64,000 nucleotides of DNA from Bacteroidota bacterium. GTDB taxonomy: Bacteria; Bacteroidota; Ignavibacteria; Kapaibacteriales; UBA2268. The notes under the pieces are model-generated. The model saw only the letters and a program-made list of their open reading frames with translations, was not told the DNA's origin and made no database searches. The translations under genes were made by a program, and so were the position numbers. The stretch spans positions 124,001 to 188,000 of the forward strand of contig SCSM01000027.1 in assembly GCA_004322215.1 (NCBI GenBank), written 5' to 3'. Of this stretch, positions 7,975-17,512 are shown piece after piece (the stretch's first letter is position 1; each line of letters begins with the position of its first letter).

Positions 7975-8430
7975 TTATACAATAGTTGCAACCGGTTCAT
8001 CTTCTAATTCATCTTCAATAACAGGTACGGGAATTTCTTCCTTTTCGGGTAATTTCTCAGGGACTTTGCCGGATAAAGTATCGTGAATAGAGATGCCGCG
8101 TTCCAAAGCTCTTTTTACCCTGTAGTCAGCCAATTTCTTCGGCAATACCAAAGTAAGATGGCGTAGGACAGTGTCTTCGAGAACGAGAAATCGTTCGAGA
8201 ATAGGAACCGTGTTGGAAGTTGCCTCGAAAACAATATGAGCATAGAAGCCGTTATACTTTTTATTAATAGCATAGGCAAGGCGGCGCCTGCCCCACTTGT
8301 TAATTTCTTTAATTGTACCGCCATGGTTTTCAATGTATGAAGAAACCTTCTGGATTACCGATTCAACATCGGGGTCTTCGAGGGCAGCATTTATAATAAA
8401 TGTCGTTTCATAAACTCTTCGAACGCTCAT
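7975..8430 (-). CDS. rpsF: 30S ribosomal protein bS6
   Basis: The 151-residue protein opens with RRVYETTFIINAALEDPDVE and carries WGRRRLAYAINKKYNGFYAH and VLRHLTLVL, typical of bS6. An extra ~35-residue acidic, proline-rich C-terminal tail (KEEIPVPVIEDELEDE) follows the core fold. bS6 normally binds 16S rRNA as a pair with bS18. rplI follows in the same operon, and the divergent upstream region is shared with rpsA. Confidence 0.96.
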   Translation of the reverse strand: MSVRRVYETTFIINAALEDPDVESVIQKVSSYIENHGGTIKEINKWGRRRLAYAINKKYNGFYAHIVFEATSNTVPILERFLVLEDTVLRHLTLVLPKKLADYRVKRALERGISIHDTLSGKVPEKLPEKEEIPVPVIEDELEDEPVATIV

Positions 8431-8600
8431 AATTTCTCCGGCTAACTTAAAATGAAATCAATAATAGTATTTATAAATAATACAGTTTAGAGAACTTCAA
8501 AATTAAAACTTTTTTTTAATATGTCAAAATTTTTTAAAAGGGGTATTGCTAATTTGTAATTCAAAACATTCAAATTGAAGTTTAATCATATTAAAGTCAT

Positions 8601-8657
8601 ACTTCGACAGCCACAGTATGACAAGCAGGTTGTCACTCTGAGTTAATCGAAGAGTGG
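8601..8657. repeat. dispersed CTTCGAC...GTCGAAG-type repeat
   Basis: The termini ACTTCGACAG and TCGAAGAGTGG form an imperfect inverted repeat around CAGTATGACAAG and TTGTCACTCTGAG. Related fragments occur near 3259 and at 40030-40062. Confidence 0.55.
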
Positions 8658-8950
8658 TTAGAAAATGTATGAATTTTAGGAATACCTTAACAGGCAGCTT
8701 TCAACACATATTATATTGAAAAAAGTGTGATAATGAATTTGTTGTAAATATTTAACCTCAGTCGTGTTATAAACCAAAGGGATGAAATGTTGAGTTACAG
8801 ATGCGCAACAACTGCGAATTCAGTGATAATAGTTTGGTTTGAATTAACAAAACAGGTATCATTTGCTTTGCTGGTGATGAATTCAAATATAAAGTGAAGT
8901 AAAAGAAGAAATTCAACATTAAAAAAAATTGAACCAAAATTTTAAAAAAT

Positions 8951-8981
8951 TTTAACTATTAATAAAATATATGTAATTTTG
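8951..8981 (+). promoter_or_regulatory. candidate Bacteroidota promoter of rpsA
   Basis: TTTA at 8951-8954, a 19-base spacer, then TAATTTTG at 8974-8981 (consensus TTTG-N19-TAnnTTTG). It would give a leader of about 75 bases before the rpsA ATG. Confidence 0.45.
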
Positions 8982-9062
8982 TTTTCTATAATAATCTTAT
9001 TTAATAATTAATGGTTGGAATATGAAAATATTCCTGAGCGTCAACTTTATCGGTGAATCAGT

Positions 9063-10577
9063 ATGAATAATGATGAAACATTGCAAATCAGCGAAGCAGG
9101 AAATGCTTCAGAGACAACAGAATTAACAGAAACAATCGTACAAACATCAGGTGAAATCAGTTTACAAACGGAAGAAATTCCCGAAGCGACAACAGAAGAA
9201 CCAAAAAATGAAATAACAGAAACACCTGCAGATGTTATTGAAGAAGTTAAACCAATTGAACCGGAACAAATAGCACCTATTGAAACGGCTGCAGAATCAG
9301 TGCACCCCGCCAGTGAAACAGTAACAAACGAGGAAGCAACAGCCGAAGAGATTAGGGAGCAGAAAAGATTAAGTCAAAGGCAGCAGCATTATGAACGTGT
9401 CATGGCTGAAATAATGGATGTTAAAGAGAAAAAGGGTTCAATTGATATTATTCTAAATGCGCGCATTAAGGGTGGTATGAGGGTATTATACAAAGACGTA
9501 CCTATGTTTCTGCCAACATCACATTTTGCATTGAAAAGAACACCGAGCGAACAGGAGATGCAATCATCCGTAGGACAAAGAGTCAAGGCGATGATTCACG
9601 AGATACAGGAATATGAAGAAGGAAAAAAAGCTGTAATAGTAAGCAGAAAGAAAATATTATTAGACGAGTTCTGGAATAAAATTAATGTCGGTGATATTGT
9701 TGAAGGCAGAGTTACATCAGTAGCAAGTTTTGGAGTATTCGTCGACATAGGCGGGGTGGAAGGTTTAATACATATATCGAGACTTTCAAAGATTAAAATG
9801 GACGACCCGTCCAAGTATTTCAAGAAGGGAGACATTGTAAGGTCTGCTATAATAGAAATAGATAAAGAAAAAAACAAGATAGCCCTAAGCCGCAAAGAAC
9901 TCGAAGATTCACCATGGAAAAATGCGGAAGAACTATTTAAAGCCGGTACTCAGTATAAGGGCAGAGTAAGAAGAACGACAGATTTTGGTGTTTATGTAGA
10001 ATTGAAACCGGGAGTTGACGGATTGATAAGGTCATCCGAATTATCCTGGACAAAGAGAATCAAACAGCCGTCAGATTTGCTTCAGCCGGGAATGGAAATC
10101 ATGGTTGAGGTTCTTTCAGTGAATGAGGAGAAGCAAAACATATCGCTGAGTTACAAGAGAACACAGCCGAATACCTGGTTAACAATGACTGACAGATTTC
10201 CGGTAGGAGTGGAAGTTCCGGGAGTGGTAGTACAGGTAATGCCGCAAGGTGCAATTGTAAGCATATCGGATGATGTTGACGGATTCATGCCACGAAGCAA
10301 GATGAGACAACTGATGAGAGGGAGGAAAATACCTTTCAAATCGGGGGATAAGATGGATGTAATTATAGCAGATGTAAATCCAGATGAGGAATCGCTGATT
10401 CTGGCACCGGTTGTAACAGAGGAACTGCTTGCATCGACAATGCCGCCAAGAAACGAAAGAAGACAGCAACCGAGACGTGACGATTCAAAACAGAAACCCT
10501 CGGGTAACGGCTCTTTTTCTTTAGAGGATTTGCTTTCAGACAAGGAAAAAGAAAGATTAAACAATATGTCAAAATAA
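9063..10577 (+). CDS. rpsA: 30S ribosomal protein bS1, four S1 domains
   Basis: The protein has 504 residues. The first ~100 are an acidic Glu/Thr-rich extension (many TETxE, EEIPEATTEEPK-like runs) without a fold assignment. Four S1 OB-fold domains follow at ~108-195, 208-277, 294-362 and 378-440. The second is the clearest (VGDIVEGRVTSVASFGVFVD, GLIHISRLS). The C-terminus is a basic linker (RNERRQQPRRDDSKQ) and a short acidic helix. bS1 brings mRNA to the ribosome. Four domains is fewer than the six of E. coli, and the long acidic N-terminal tail is unusual. A strong terminator follows. Confidence 0.9.
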   Translation: MNNDETLQISEAGNASETTELTETIVQTSGEISLQTEEIPEATTEEPKNEITETPADVIEEVKPIEPEQIAPIETAAESVHPASETVTNEEATAEEIREQKRLSQRQQHYERVMAEIMDVKEKKGSIDIILNARIKGGMRVLYKDVPMFLPTSHFALKRTPSEQEMQSSVGQRVKAMIHEIQEYEEGKKAVIVSRKKILLDEFWNKINVGDIVEGRVTSVASFGVFVDIGGVEGLIHISRLSKIKMDDPSKYFKKGDIVRSAIIEIDKEKNKIALSRKELEDSPWKNAEELFKAGTQYKGRVRRTTDFGVYVELKPGVDGLIRSSELSWTKRIKQPSDLLQPGMEIMVEVLSVNEEKQNISLSYKRTQPNTWLTMTDRFPVGVEVPGVVVQVMPQGAIVSISDDVDGFMPRSKMRQLMRGRKIPFKSGDKMDVIIADVNPDEESLILAPVVTEELLASTMPPRNERRQQPRRDDSKQKPSGNGSFSLEDLLSDKEKERLNNMSK

Positions 10578-10603
10578 AGACAAATACAATATAAGTATTT
10601 TCT

Positions 10604-10640
10604 AACCGATATTGTTTCAATAATATCGGTTATTTTTTTT
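10604..10640 (+). terminator. Rho-independent terminator of rpsA
   Basis: AACCGATATTGTTTCAATAA followed by TATCGGTT gives a stem AACCGATATT/AATATCGGTT with a short loop, and eight T residues follow. It begins 26 bases after the rpsA stop. Confidence 0.88.
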
Positions 10641-10702
10641 AGTTAAAAATGCGGCTTGTGTAAGTTTGTAAAATGAAATATAGAAAATAAAAATATTAAG
10701 AG

Positions 10703-11500
10703 TTGATATACACCTTCGAAATATTGCAAATAAGAAACAGATTCATTATTGGTTTAATAATATTATTATATACAATAATAGCATCATTACCTGTTCACAG
10801 TGCAGACAATGACACAGTCAATAAGACAATAATACAAAAGAATACAAATCCCACAACACTTCAAAAGATATACGGAGACACAGTAATAAAAAATGTACCT
10901 GATGCAGATAATGTGAAGCCGGGATATTTCGAGAGAGATTATTCGGCGAAGCAGGATAGTGCATATTTTCGGGCTATGAGATTAAGGTTGCCTACTGAAG
11001 TGAGATTATCCACTGACTTGAATAATTTTGCAGATGGCTGGAGATTAAAGCAGGAGATAGCTAAAGGTCTGCCATGGCAGATAGCAGTCAGGAATATAAA
11101 TAATATACCAACTTCGCTATTCATACCGACGGGTGTGGAAAAAATGCAATATGTTACTAATCTTGTGATGTCGCAGTATGTGCCGGGAATTAGACCTCTT
11201 AATCCCGGACAGGGATTGGCTTCCGTAAATGATATTGCCACGTTTCTCGGATTTGCCGAGGATGTGTCAGCAACAATAAAATTTACTGTGGAATATGCCG
11301 ATGAAATTGAAATCACAATTTATTCCATACAGGCAATCGCTGTCTCGACAATTTTCAAAGGGAACCTGATGCCTGGGAATTATAAATATGTATGGAACGG
11401 AAGAGATGATAAAGGCAAGAAGATGCAATCAGGTGATTATATTGCCGAGGTGAGAATGGGTAAATATAAATTTTTCAGAAAAAGAATTGTGGTGCCTTAG
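10703..11500 (+). CDS. secreted protein with FlgD-type Ig domain, TTG start
   Basis: The product has about 265 residues. The only in-frame start before the hydrophobic signal sequence (IIGLIILLYTIIASLPVHSA) is TTG, at 10703 or 10724; no ATG is available there. The C-terminal ~75 residues (GNLMPGNYKYVWNGRDDKGK, KMQSGDYIAEVRMG, FRKRIVV) match the FlgD Ig-like domain often found at the end of exported FCB-group proteins. The middle part is not recognised. It may be a periplasmic or surface protein. The weak start suggests low expression or a mis-placed 5' end. Confidence 0.7.
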   Translation: MIYTFEILQIRNRFIIGLIILLYTIIASLPVHSADNDTVNKTIIQKNTNPTTLQKIYGDTVIKNVPDADNVKPGYFERDYSAKQDSAYFRAMRLRLPTEVRLSTDLNNFADGWRLKQEIAKGLPWQIAVRNINNIPTSLFIPTGVEKMQYVTNLVMSQYVPGIRPLNPGQGLASVNDIATFLGFAEDVSATIKFTVEYADEIEITIYSIQAIAVSTIFKGNLMPGNYKYVWNGRDDKGKKMQSGDYIAEVRMGKYKFFRKRIVVP

Positions 11501-11629
11501 TTAAATTTTCAATAAATATAAATTTGAAAAATTCTTATAAAAAAGAAAAAATATTTTACAAAAACAATCTTAAAATAAAATCATTTAACCGATGAGAAGA
11601 AAAATTATTCAATAACATAAATTTTAGTG

Positions 11630-13138
11630 ATGGAAGAACTGACATTAAACGACCAGGAACAAAGACGGCTCGAGGAACTTGAAATACTCGAGAAAGCGGG
11701 AATAAATCCTTATCCATACTCATACGACAAGACACATAACGCAAATGCAATTCTGACGGAATTCCTGGATGAAAACCCGGGACTGCTGTCAAATGTATCA
11801 GTTGCGGGTAGATTGATGAGCATTCGCAAAATGGGAAAAGCAACTTTTGCACATATACAGGATGAATCCGGGAAAATACAGGTTTATTTTAAGAAGGATG
11901 ACCTGAATGAATTTTATGAACAATTAAAAAACCTCGACATCGGGGATATAATAGGTGTGCAGGGTTATGTTTTCAGGACAAGAATGGGAGAAATATCAGT
12001 TCATGCAAAAGATGCAATCGTATTATGCAAATCGGTGAAAATGCTTCCGACACCAAAAGAAGAAACCGATGAAACCGGAAACAAAATAGTACATGACGCA
12101 TTTGCTGATAAGGAACAAAGATACAGGAGACGATATTTAGACCTGATAGTCAATTCCCATATAAGAGATACATTTATAAAAAGAGCAAAGATAATTTCTT
12201 ATATCAGAAAATATTATGACGAGAAGGGCTGGCTCGAGGTGGAAACACCTATACTTCAGCCATTGTACGGAGGAGCTACTGCAAGACCGTTCACCACTCA
12301 TCATAATGCACTCGATATAGATTTGTACATGCGGATTGCTGATGAGCTGTATCTTAAGAGATTGATTGTAGGAGGATTCGAAGGGGTGTATGAAATCAGC
12401 AAGAATTTCAGAAACGAGGGAATGGACAAGATGCATAACCCCGAATACACTGCACTCGAAATTTACGTTGCATACAAGGATTATAACTGGATGATGGACA
12501 TGACCGAAGACCTGGTATGGAACTTAGTAAATCTTATCCATAATAAGTCAGAAATAGAATATAACGGAGCAAAAATAAATTTCGGAAAGCCGTTCCGAAG
12601 AGCAAAGATGTTCGATTTGTTCAGGGAGTATGTAGGTAAGGAACTAAAAGGACTATCAAGAGATGAATTACAAAAAATAACCGGTGAAATAGGTGTGGAG
12701 ATTGACCCGAAGGCGAGTGCGATGAAAATCCTGGATGAAATATTCAGCGTTAAAGTGCAGCCGAATTTGATACAGCCGACTTTTGTGATTGATTATCCTG
12801 TCGAAATGTCTCCATTGGCAAAGAAACACAGAAGCGAAGAAGGTTTGGTGGAAAGATTTGAACTTTTCATATATGGTTCAGAAATTGCGAATGCTTTTTC
12901 GGAGTTGAATGACCCAAGAGACCAAAGGGCGAGGTTAGAAGAACAATCGAGAATTCGTGCAGCCGGCGATGACGAAGCGATGACACTCGATGAGGATTTC
13001 CTTTATTCAATAGAAATCGGGATGCCTCCGACAGCCGGATTGGGTATCGGAATTGACCGCCTGGTAATGCTTTTGACAGGAGAGAAATCCATAAGGGATG
13101 TAATTTTCTTTCCGCAGATGAAACCGGAAAAACAATAA
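11630..13138 (+). CDS. lysS: lysyl-tRNA synthetase, class II
   Basis: The protein has 502 residues from the ATG at 11630; the GTG just before is less likely. It charges tRNA-Lys with lysine. The N-terminal OB-fold anticodon-binding domain (~55-150, [20 protein letters not shown]) precedes the class II core: motif 2 ([20 protein letters not shown]) and motif 3 ([15 protein letters not shown]). [14 protein letters not shown] is the LysS-specific block. Length is as usual for the family, and no defect was seen. Confidence 0.97.
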   Translation: MEELTLNDQEQRRLEELEILEKAGINPYPYSYDKTHNANAILTEFLDENPGLLSNVSVAGRLMSIRKMGKATFAHIQDESGKIQVYFKKDDLNEFYEQLKNLDIGDIIGVQGYVFRTRMGEISVHAKDAIVLCKSVKMLPTPKEETDETGNKIVHDAFADKEQRYRRRYLDLIVNSHIRDTFIKRAKIISYIRKYYDEKGWLEVETPILQPLYGGATARPFTTHHNALDIDLYMRIADELYLKRLIVGGFEGVYEISKNFRNEGMDKMHNPEYTALEIYVAYKDYNWMMDMTEDLVWNLVNLIHNKSEIEYNGAKINFGKPFRRAKMFDLFREYVGKELKGLSRDELQKITGEIGVEIDPKASAMKILDEIFSVKVQPNLIQPTFVIDYPVEMSPLAKKHRSEEGLVERFELFIYGSEIANAFSELNDPRDQRARLEEQSRIRAAGDDEAMTLDEDFLYSIEIGMPPTAGLGIGIDRLVMLLTGEKSIRDVIFFPQMKPEKQ

Positions 13139-13180
13139 TAAAAATTAATAATTCACAATTAATTTGAGAATTTTAGAGAA

Positions 13181-13585
13181 ATGAAAATAATATTTATTCT
13201 TTGCGGGTTATTATGGATAGTGTATGGTTTGGGATTCCTTGCATTGAGTGCAAGCGTGGTATCTGCACCGACACACCTGATGACACTAAGGAATATTTCA
13301 TATATAATAATCGGAATATTTTTTGTTGCCGGGATATATTTTATAAAGACCGGAATGAATGAAAATAAAAAGAAGATACACAAGTTATGCAGCCGTTCAT
13401 TTTATAAGCTGATGATAAAAAATAAATACAAGATGCATATAAGTGAATTTGCAAATAAAATGAATATAAGAGTTGACCAGGCAGCCGAATATATCGGAAC
13501 GAGAAAGAAAATTACGGAAGGCATCCTGAGCTTCAGCGACAGCGGACATATAATAATTAGTAAGTATAATGCAAATAAGAAATAG
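13181..13585 (+). CDS. small membrane protein of unknown function
   Basis: The 134-residue protein has two predicted membrane segments (IIFILCGLLWIVYGLGFLAL and ISYIIIGIFFVAGIYFI). A cytoplasmic C-terminal domain (SEFANKMNIRVDQAAEYIGT, then KITEGILSFSDSGHII) resembles a small winged-helix or PCI-like fold. It abuts the site-2 protease gene (stop at 13585, ATG at 13586), so the two are co-translated and may act together. Family not recognised. Confidence 0.7.
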   Translation: MKIIFILCGLLWIVYGLGFLALSASVVSAPTHLMTLRNISYIIIGIFFVAGIYFIKTGMNENKKKIHKLCSRSFYKLMIKNKYKMHISEFANKMNIRVDQAAEYIGTRKKITEGILSFSDSGHIIISKYNANKK

Positions 13586-14671
13586 ATGAGTGAACAATCG
13601 CAATTAAATGACGAAATAATTTTTACAAATATTCAAAAGCCAAAAAAGAAACCCGGACTTTGGGTATATATAGTACTTTTCATCGGGACTTTTTTTTCCA
13701 CGGCAATAGCCGGAGCGCAATGGGCAAATGTAGATTTCCTGAATTTATTGAACTGGCATTATGGATTGACTTATGCCATATTAATAATGACATTCTTATC
13801 GGCACATGAATTCGGACATTATTTTGCTTCGAAGATACACAAAGTAGATGCAACACTGCCCTATTTTCTGCCTATGCCGGTGGTTTACCTGAGTCCATTC
13901 GGGACATTTGGAGCAGTAATAAAAACAAGGACACCGATTCTAACGAGAAGAGCATTATTTGATATTGGTGCAGCGGGACCGATAGCAGGATTCATTGTCA
14001 GTTTGGGATTTTTGATTTACGGTTTGATGACATTGCCGGGAATTGATTTTATTTATCACCTGCATCCGCATTACCTGACAGAGTATGGAGGAAAGATACC
14101 ACACACAAGTTTGTTTTTCGGAGATACATTATTATTCAGTTTCCTTGCAGAAATATTCAAGAATCCAACCGGATTTTTACCGCCTATGAATGAGATATAT
14201 CATTACCCGTTCCTTAATGTGGGCTGGTTCGGACTATTTGTAACATCAATCAATATGCTGCCGATGGGACAGCTTGACGGGGGGCATATAATATACGCAA
14301 TGTTCGGAAGCAAGGCACAGGGTAAAATAGGGAAAACGGTATGGTGGCTGCTGATTGTCATCAGCAGCGGAGCGGCATTAAATTTTCTATATGATATATT
14401 AAAAGTTGATAGCCCTGGAAGTTTTTATATATTTTTACAGAGTACAATGATACCCATATTGAAATGGCTGAAAACATATACACCATGGTATATGGCGGGT
14501 TGGGGCGGCTGGCTGTTTTGGGTTATTATCGGTAAATTTTTCATCAAAATAAATCATCCGCAGGTTGCCGGTGACGAGAAATTAGATACAAAAAGGATGA
14601 TAATCGGATGGATAGCGATATTGATATTCATATTGTCGTTTTCGTATAACGGTATATATTATATTGAATAG
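13586..14671 (+). CDS. site-2 protease family metalloprotease
   Basis: The 361-residue polytopic membrane protein carries the zinc-binding HEFGH motif (SAHEFGHYFASK, ~residues 71-82) and the second S2P signature NMLPMGQLDGGHI (~226-238), whose Asp is the third zinc ligand. Members cut transmembrane segments of anti-sigma factors or other regulators. This form resembles the EGY1-like branch more than RseP, because no PDZ domain is visible. It shares an operon with the small membrane protein upstream. Substrate unknown. Confidence 0.9.
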   Translation: MSEQSQLNDEIIFTNIQKPKKKPGLWVYIVLFIGTFFSTAIAGAQWANVDFLNLLNWHYGLTYAILIMTFLSAHEFGHYFASKIHKVDATLPYFLPMPVVYLSPFGTFGAVIKTRTPILTRRALFDIGAAGPIAGFIVSLGFLIYGLMTLPGIDFIYHLHPHYLTEYGGKIPHTSLFFGDTLLFSFLAEIFKNPTGFLPPMNEIYHYPFLNVGWFGLFVTSINMLPMGQLDGGHIIYAMFGSKAQGKIGKTVWWLLIVISSGAALNFLYDILKVDSPGSFYIFLQSTMIPILKWLKTYTPWYMAGWGGWLFWVIIGKFFIKINHPQVAGDEKLDTKRMIIGWIAILIFILSFSYNGIYYIE

Positions 14672-14692
14672 TTTTTTTAATAATTCAATCAA

Positions 14693-14732
14693 ATTATCAG
14701 TTAACACAACGTGAATCTTTTTAATTGATAAT
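14693..14732. terminator. weak AT-rich hairpin between converging genes
   Basis: ATTATCAGTTAA pairs with TTAATTGATAAT (one G-T pair) over a 16-base loop, between the 3' ends of the site-2 protease gene and nusB. It could end transcription in both directions but is A/T only. Confidence 0.3.
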
Positions 14733-14738
14733 ATGATT

Positions 14739-15323
14739 CTATTCTTCTTGCAGGCCTCTGCCGGTTTTATGGATTTTATCCTCATTTTTTAATTGAATTG
14801 CAATTTGGTCTAATATACCATTGATGAAGCCGCCACTTTTGACGGTTGAATATTTTTTCCCCAGTTCGATTGCTTCATTAATACTGACTTTAATAGGAAT
14901 TTCTTCACAGTAAAGCAGTTCTGCAACAGCGATACTAATCAGGATTCTTTCAACATTGATAATTCGCTCGAGTTCCCAATTGTCGGCATATTTTTCAATT
15001 AATTCGTTGGCAAAGGACTTTAATGCCATAGTATGATGAATTAATGATTTGGCAAATTCAACTTCAGAATCATCCCAAATAATCGGGATATCCGATTCGA
15101 GCTCATAGATTTCGTCAGGTGTTAAAAGTTTATCGGAGGTTTGTTCGAAATCACCGAAATTAAATTTACGAAAGAAAATATGATTGAAAATCTGGTCAAA
15201 AGGAATGTCGGACACTTCGATAGCAGAAATAATTTGCAGAACTTTTTCCCGGGCAAGCCGCCGGGTACCTTTAGCATTCTTTGTCCTGCTCAAAGGGAAA
15301 ATATCTTGTTTCTCAATGTCCAT
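14739..15323 (-). CDS. nusB: transcription antitermination factor NusB
   Basis: The protein has 194 residues, longer than the ~140 of E. coli NusB because of a ~20-residue N-terminal extension and an inserted region (~40-85). It has the all-helical NusB fold, with the signatures RRLAREKVLQIISAIEV near the N-terminus, NVERILISIAVAELLYCEEIP and SINEAIELGKKYS, then GGFINGILDQIA at the C-terminus. NusB pairs with NusE (S10) on boxA RNA in rRNA antitermination. It is transcribed away from the mla genes. Confidence 0.93.
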   Translation of the reverse strand: MDIEKQDIFPLSRTKNAKGTRRLAREKVLQIISAIEVSDIPFDQIFNHIFFRKFNFGDFEQTSDKLLTPDEIYELESDIPIIWDDSEVEFAKSLIHHTMALKSFANELIEKYADNWELERIINVERILISIAVAELLYCEEIPIKVSINEAIELGKKYSTVKSGGFINGILDQIAIQLKNEDKIHKTGRGLQEE

Positions 15324-15455
15324 ATTAAAAAAGAACGATTATTTAAACATAATAAACTAATAAATGCTAAACTAAGCAAAAAATTTGCAATTTTTTATTT
15401 TTATTATACTTAAGTTTTTTTATTTTAAACCTGAGCAGGTTGTGTTATATTACTT

Positions 15456-16649
15456 TTGTTGATTTCAAATAAACATCTTTCACTAATCAAAGATGAAATC
15501 TTGAGTAGCAAATCGCAAAGAGCAGGGACATATTTTAATATCTCTTTTTCAGAAAGAGAGATAGTTTTGACATTTGCCGAACCGATTACTCTCGACAATT
15601 CTGAATATTATGGGATAGATGCACTAATAAAATTAATAAATGATAAAATTGAAATCCTGACCTGCGATTTTTCAAACATAAAACATTATGATTCCTATCT
15701 GATTCTCCTGATTAATAATTTGAAGGAGCTAAGCAAATCAAAAAGATTAGCGATAAACCTGATAGGTGTAACTCCGAAAATGGCAAAGTTCATAGAGCTT
15801 TTCGGCAAGGAACAATCAGCAGAAATCAACAATATAATATCAACAGGTTTTTGGGAAAATTACTTTTCACATATAGGTCAATTAACACTTACCGGTTTGA
15901 CAGATGTAAAACTATTTATCGAGTTTCTCGGTGAGATTATATCGAAATTCTTTTCATTGTTCATTCATCCCGGGAAAATGAGATGGAAGGAATTCCCATT
16001 TCACCTGACAAAATCGGGGGTAAATGCAGTGCCGATTGTATTCCTTATAGTTTTCCTGATTGGAATGATTTCGGGATACCAGGGAGCGATGCAGTTGAGA
16101 CAGGTGGGAGCGGATATATACATAGCGGATTTAATAGGAATATCAATTACAAGGGAATTGGCACCACTAATGACAGCAATATTAGTGGCAGGAAGGTCCG
16201 GCTCCGCTTTTGCAGCGGAACTTGGAACGATGAAAGTATCGGATGAAATAGATGCATTGAAGTCAATGGGATTCGACCATATACATTTCCTGATATTACC
16301 GAGAATAATAGCAGTTATGTTTGCAATGCCTTTTCTCGTGATGCTCGCAAATTTTGCAGGGATTTTAGGAGGTATGCTGGCGGCACTATCAACATTGGAA
16401 TTAACGATGGTAGGATATTTGAATGAGATGCAGACTGCCTTGAGCTTCGGAGATGTTTTTTCAGGATTAATCAAAAGTATAGTATTCGGATTTCTTGTAT
16501 CGTCAATCGGATGCTTCAGGGGGCTGCAGGTACATGGAGGAGCGGAAAGCGTAGGAAAATACACAACTGCGGCAGTCGTGACAGGCGTATTGACAATAAT
16601 AGTTGCAGATGCGATTTTTACATTGATTTTTCAGTCTCTTGGGATTTGA
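15456..16649 (+). CDS. mlaE: MlaE-type lipid ABC permease with N-terminal STAS domain
   Basis: Residues ~25-135 form a STAS-like domain (CDFSNIKHYDSYLILLINNL). The rest is an MlaE permease with about five membrane segments and the motifs LIGMISGYQGAMQLRQVGAD, ITRELAPLMTAILVAGRSGS and AAELGTMKVSDEIDAL. MlaE works with MlaF (ATPase) and MlaD (MCE protein) to move phospholipids between inner and outer membranes. Fusion of STAS to the permease takes the place of a separate MlaB. The start is unsettled: only TTG codons (15456, 15459) precede the domain, and a TACTTTTG promoter-like box overlaps them, so the true start may be downstream. The stop overlaps the mlaF start by one base. Confidence 0.9.
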   Translation: MLISNKHLSLIKDEILSSKSQRAGTYFNISFSEREIVLTFAEPITLDNSEYYGIDALIKLINDKIEILTCDFSNIKHYDSYLILLINNLKELSKSKRLAINLIGVTPKMAKFIELFGKEQSAEINNIISTGFWENYFSHIGQLTLTGLTDVKLFIEFLGEIISKFFSLFIHPGKMRWKEFPFHLTKSGVNAVPIVFLIVFLIGMISGYQGAMQLRQVGADIYIADLIGISITRELAPLMTAILVAGRSGSAFAAELGTMKVSDEIDALKSMGFDHIHFLILPRIIAVMFAMPFLVMLANFAGILGGMLAALSTLELTMVGYLNEMQTALSFGDVFSGLIKSIVFGFLVSSIGCFRGLQVHGGAESVGKYTTAAVVTGVLTIIVADAIFTLIFQSLGI

Positions 16650-17401
16650 TGATGAAAAAGCCGATTATAGAGGTGAAAGATGTATGTGTAAAGTATAGTG
16701 AAAACACTATACTTGAAAATATAACATTCGATGTTTATGAAGGCGAGATACTTGTAATAGTGGGAGGAAGCGGATGCGGAAAGAGTGTATTATTAAAGCA
16801 AATCACGGGACTGGAAATGCCGACATCAGGTGATGTGAAAATCCATGGGGAGAATCTGACAAACGCTAACGATGAAATCAAAAGAAAAATACAAAAGAAA
16901 TTCGGGATACTTTTTCAATCGAGCGGCCTGTTTGCTTCGATGACGCTTGCTGAAAACATAGCATTACTATTGGAATCATTCACAGATTTAACAGAAGATG
17001 AGATTTCCGATATCATCGATATAAAACTAAGTGCAGTCGGATTGGATGGGTACAGGAATTACCTGCCATCTGAAATAAGCGGAGGAATGAAGAAAAGAGC
17101 TGCACTTGCAAGAGCATTGGCACTCGACCCTGATATATTATTTTTCGATGAGCCGTCATCGGGACTTGACCCGGTAACCGCAGCATCGCTCGACAACCTG
17201 ATTAAGAACCTGAATGAATCGCTTGGAATGACAATGGTGGTTGTATCACATGACCTTGCAAGCATAGGTAATATAGCACACAGGGTGATATTACTGGATA
17301 AAGAAGCAAAAGGGATAATAGCAACCGGTACAGCAGAAGAAATGAAGAGAAACAGAGAAAATGAAAAGGTTTATAATTTTTTTAATAGAATAGCTAATTA
17401 A
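16649..17401 (+). CDS. mlaF: MlaF-type ABC ATPase
   Basis: The 250-residue protein starts at the ATG that overlaps the mlaE stop (TGATG); a second ATG follows immediately. It has Walker A GGSGCGKS, a Q-loop, the ABC signature SGGMKKRAALARALAL, Walker B DILFFDEPSSGLDP and the switch His in VVVSHD. It is the energising subunit of the MlaFED lipid transporter. An open frame extends ~46 codons upstream, but that part lies inside mlaE and is not coding here. Confidence 0.95.
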   Translation: MMKKPIIEVKDVCVKYSENTILENITFDVYEGEILVIVGGSGCGKSVLLKQITGLEMPTSGDVKIHGENLTNANDEIKRKIQKKFGILFQSSGLFASMTLAENIALLLESFTDLTEDEISDIIDIKLSAVGLDGYRNYLPSEISGGMKKRAALARALALDPDILFFDEPSSGLDPVTAASLDNLIKNLNESLGMTMVVVSHDLASIGNIAHRVILLDKEAKGIIATGTAEEMKRNRENEKVYNFFNRIAN

Positions 17402-17406
17402 GAAAT

Positions 17407-17455
17407 TTTCAATTTTAAAATTATCAATTTTCAATGAATTTGAAATGATGAAATT
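17407..17455. repeat. AT-rich dispersed repeat
   Basis: TTTTCAATTTTAAAATTATC continues into AATTTTCAATGAATTTGAAA, the same motif family as at 3926, 33912, 38464, 49499 and 56846. Confidence 0.5.
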
Positions 17456-17512
17456 TAAATGATAGTATATAAAATGATTAAAAAAATTAATCAATAAAAT
17501 AAAGGTGAGGCA

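Larger units (their letters stand above)
8431..9062. other. 632-bp divergent region between rpsF and rpsA
   Basis: It must contain promoters for rpsF (minus) and rpsA (plus). A dispersed repeat with ends ACTTCGACAG and ATCGAAGAGTGG lies at 8601-8657. It belongs to the common CTTCGACAAGCTCAGCATGACA / GTCACTCTGAGC type. A promoter candidate is at 8951-8981. The remainder (8660-8940) has no recognisable gene, tRNA or structured RNA. Confidence 0.5.

Noticed and set aside
16001-16564. 187-codon minus-strand frame opposite mlaE
   Set aside because: It is the shadow of the conserved permease; no start signal or recognised domain.
16511-16648. Upstream extension of the MlaF frame
   Set aside because: It overlaps the conserved C-terminus of MlaE; the ATG at 16649 overlapping the mlaE stop fits family length.
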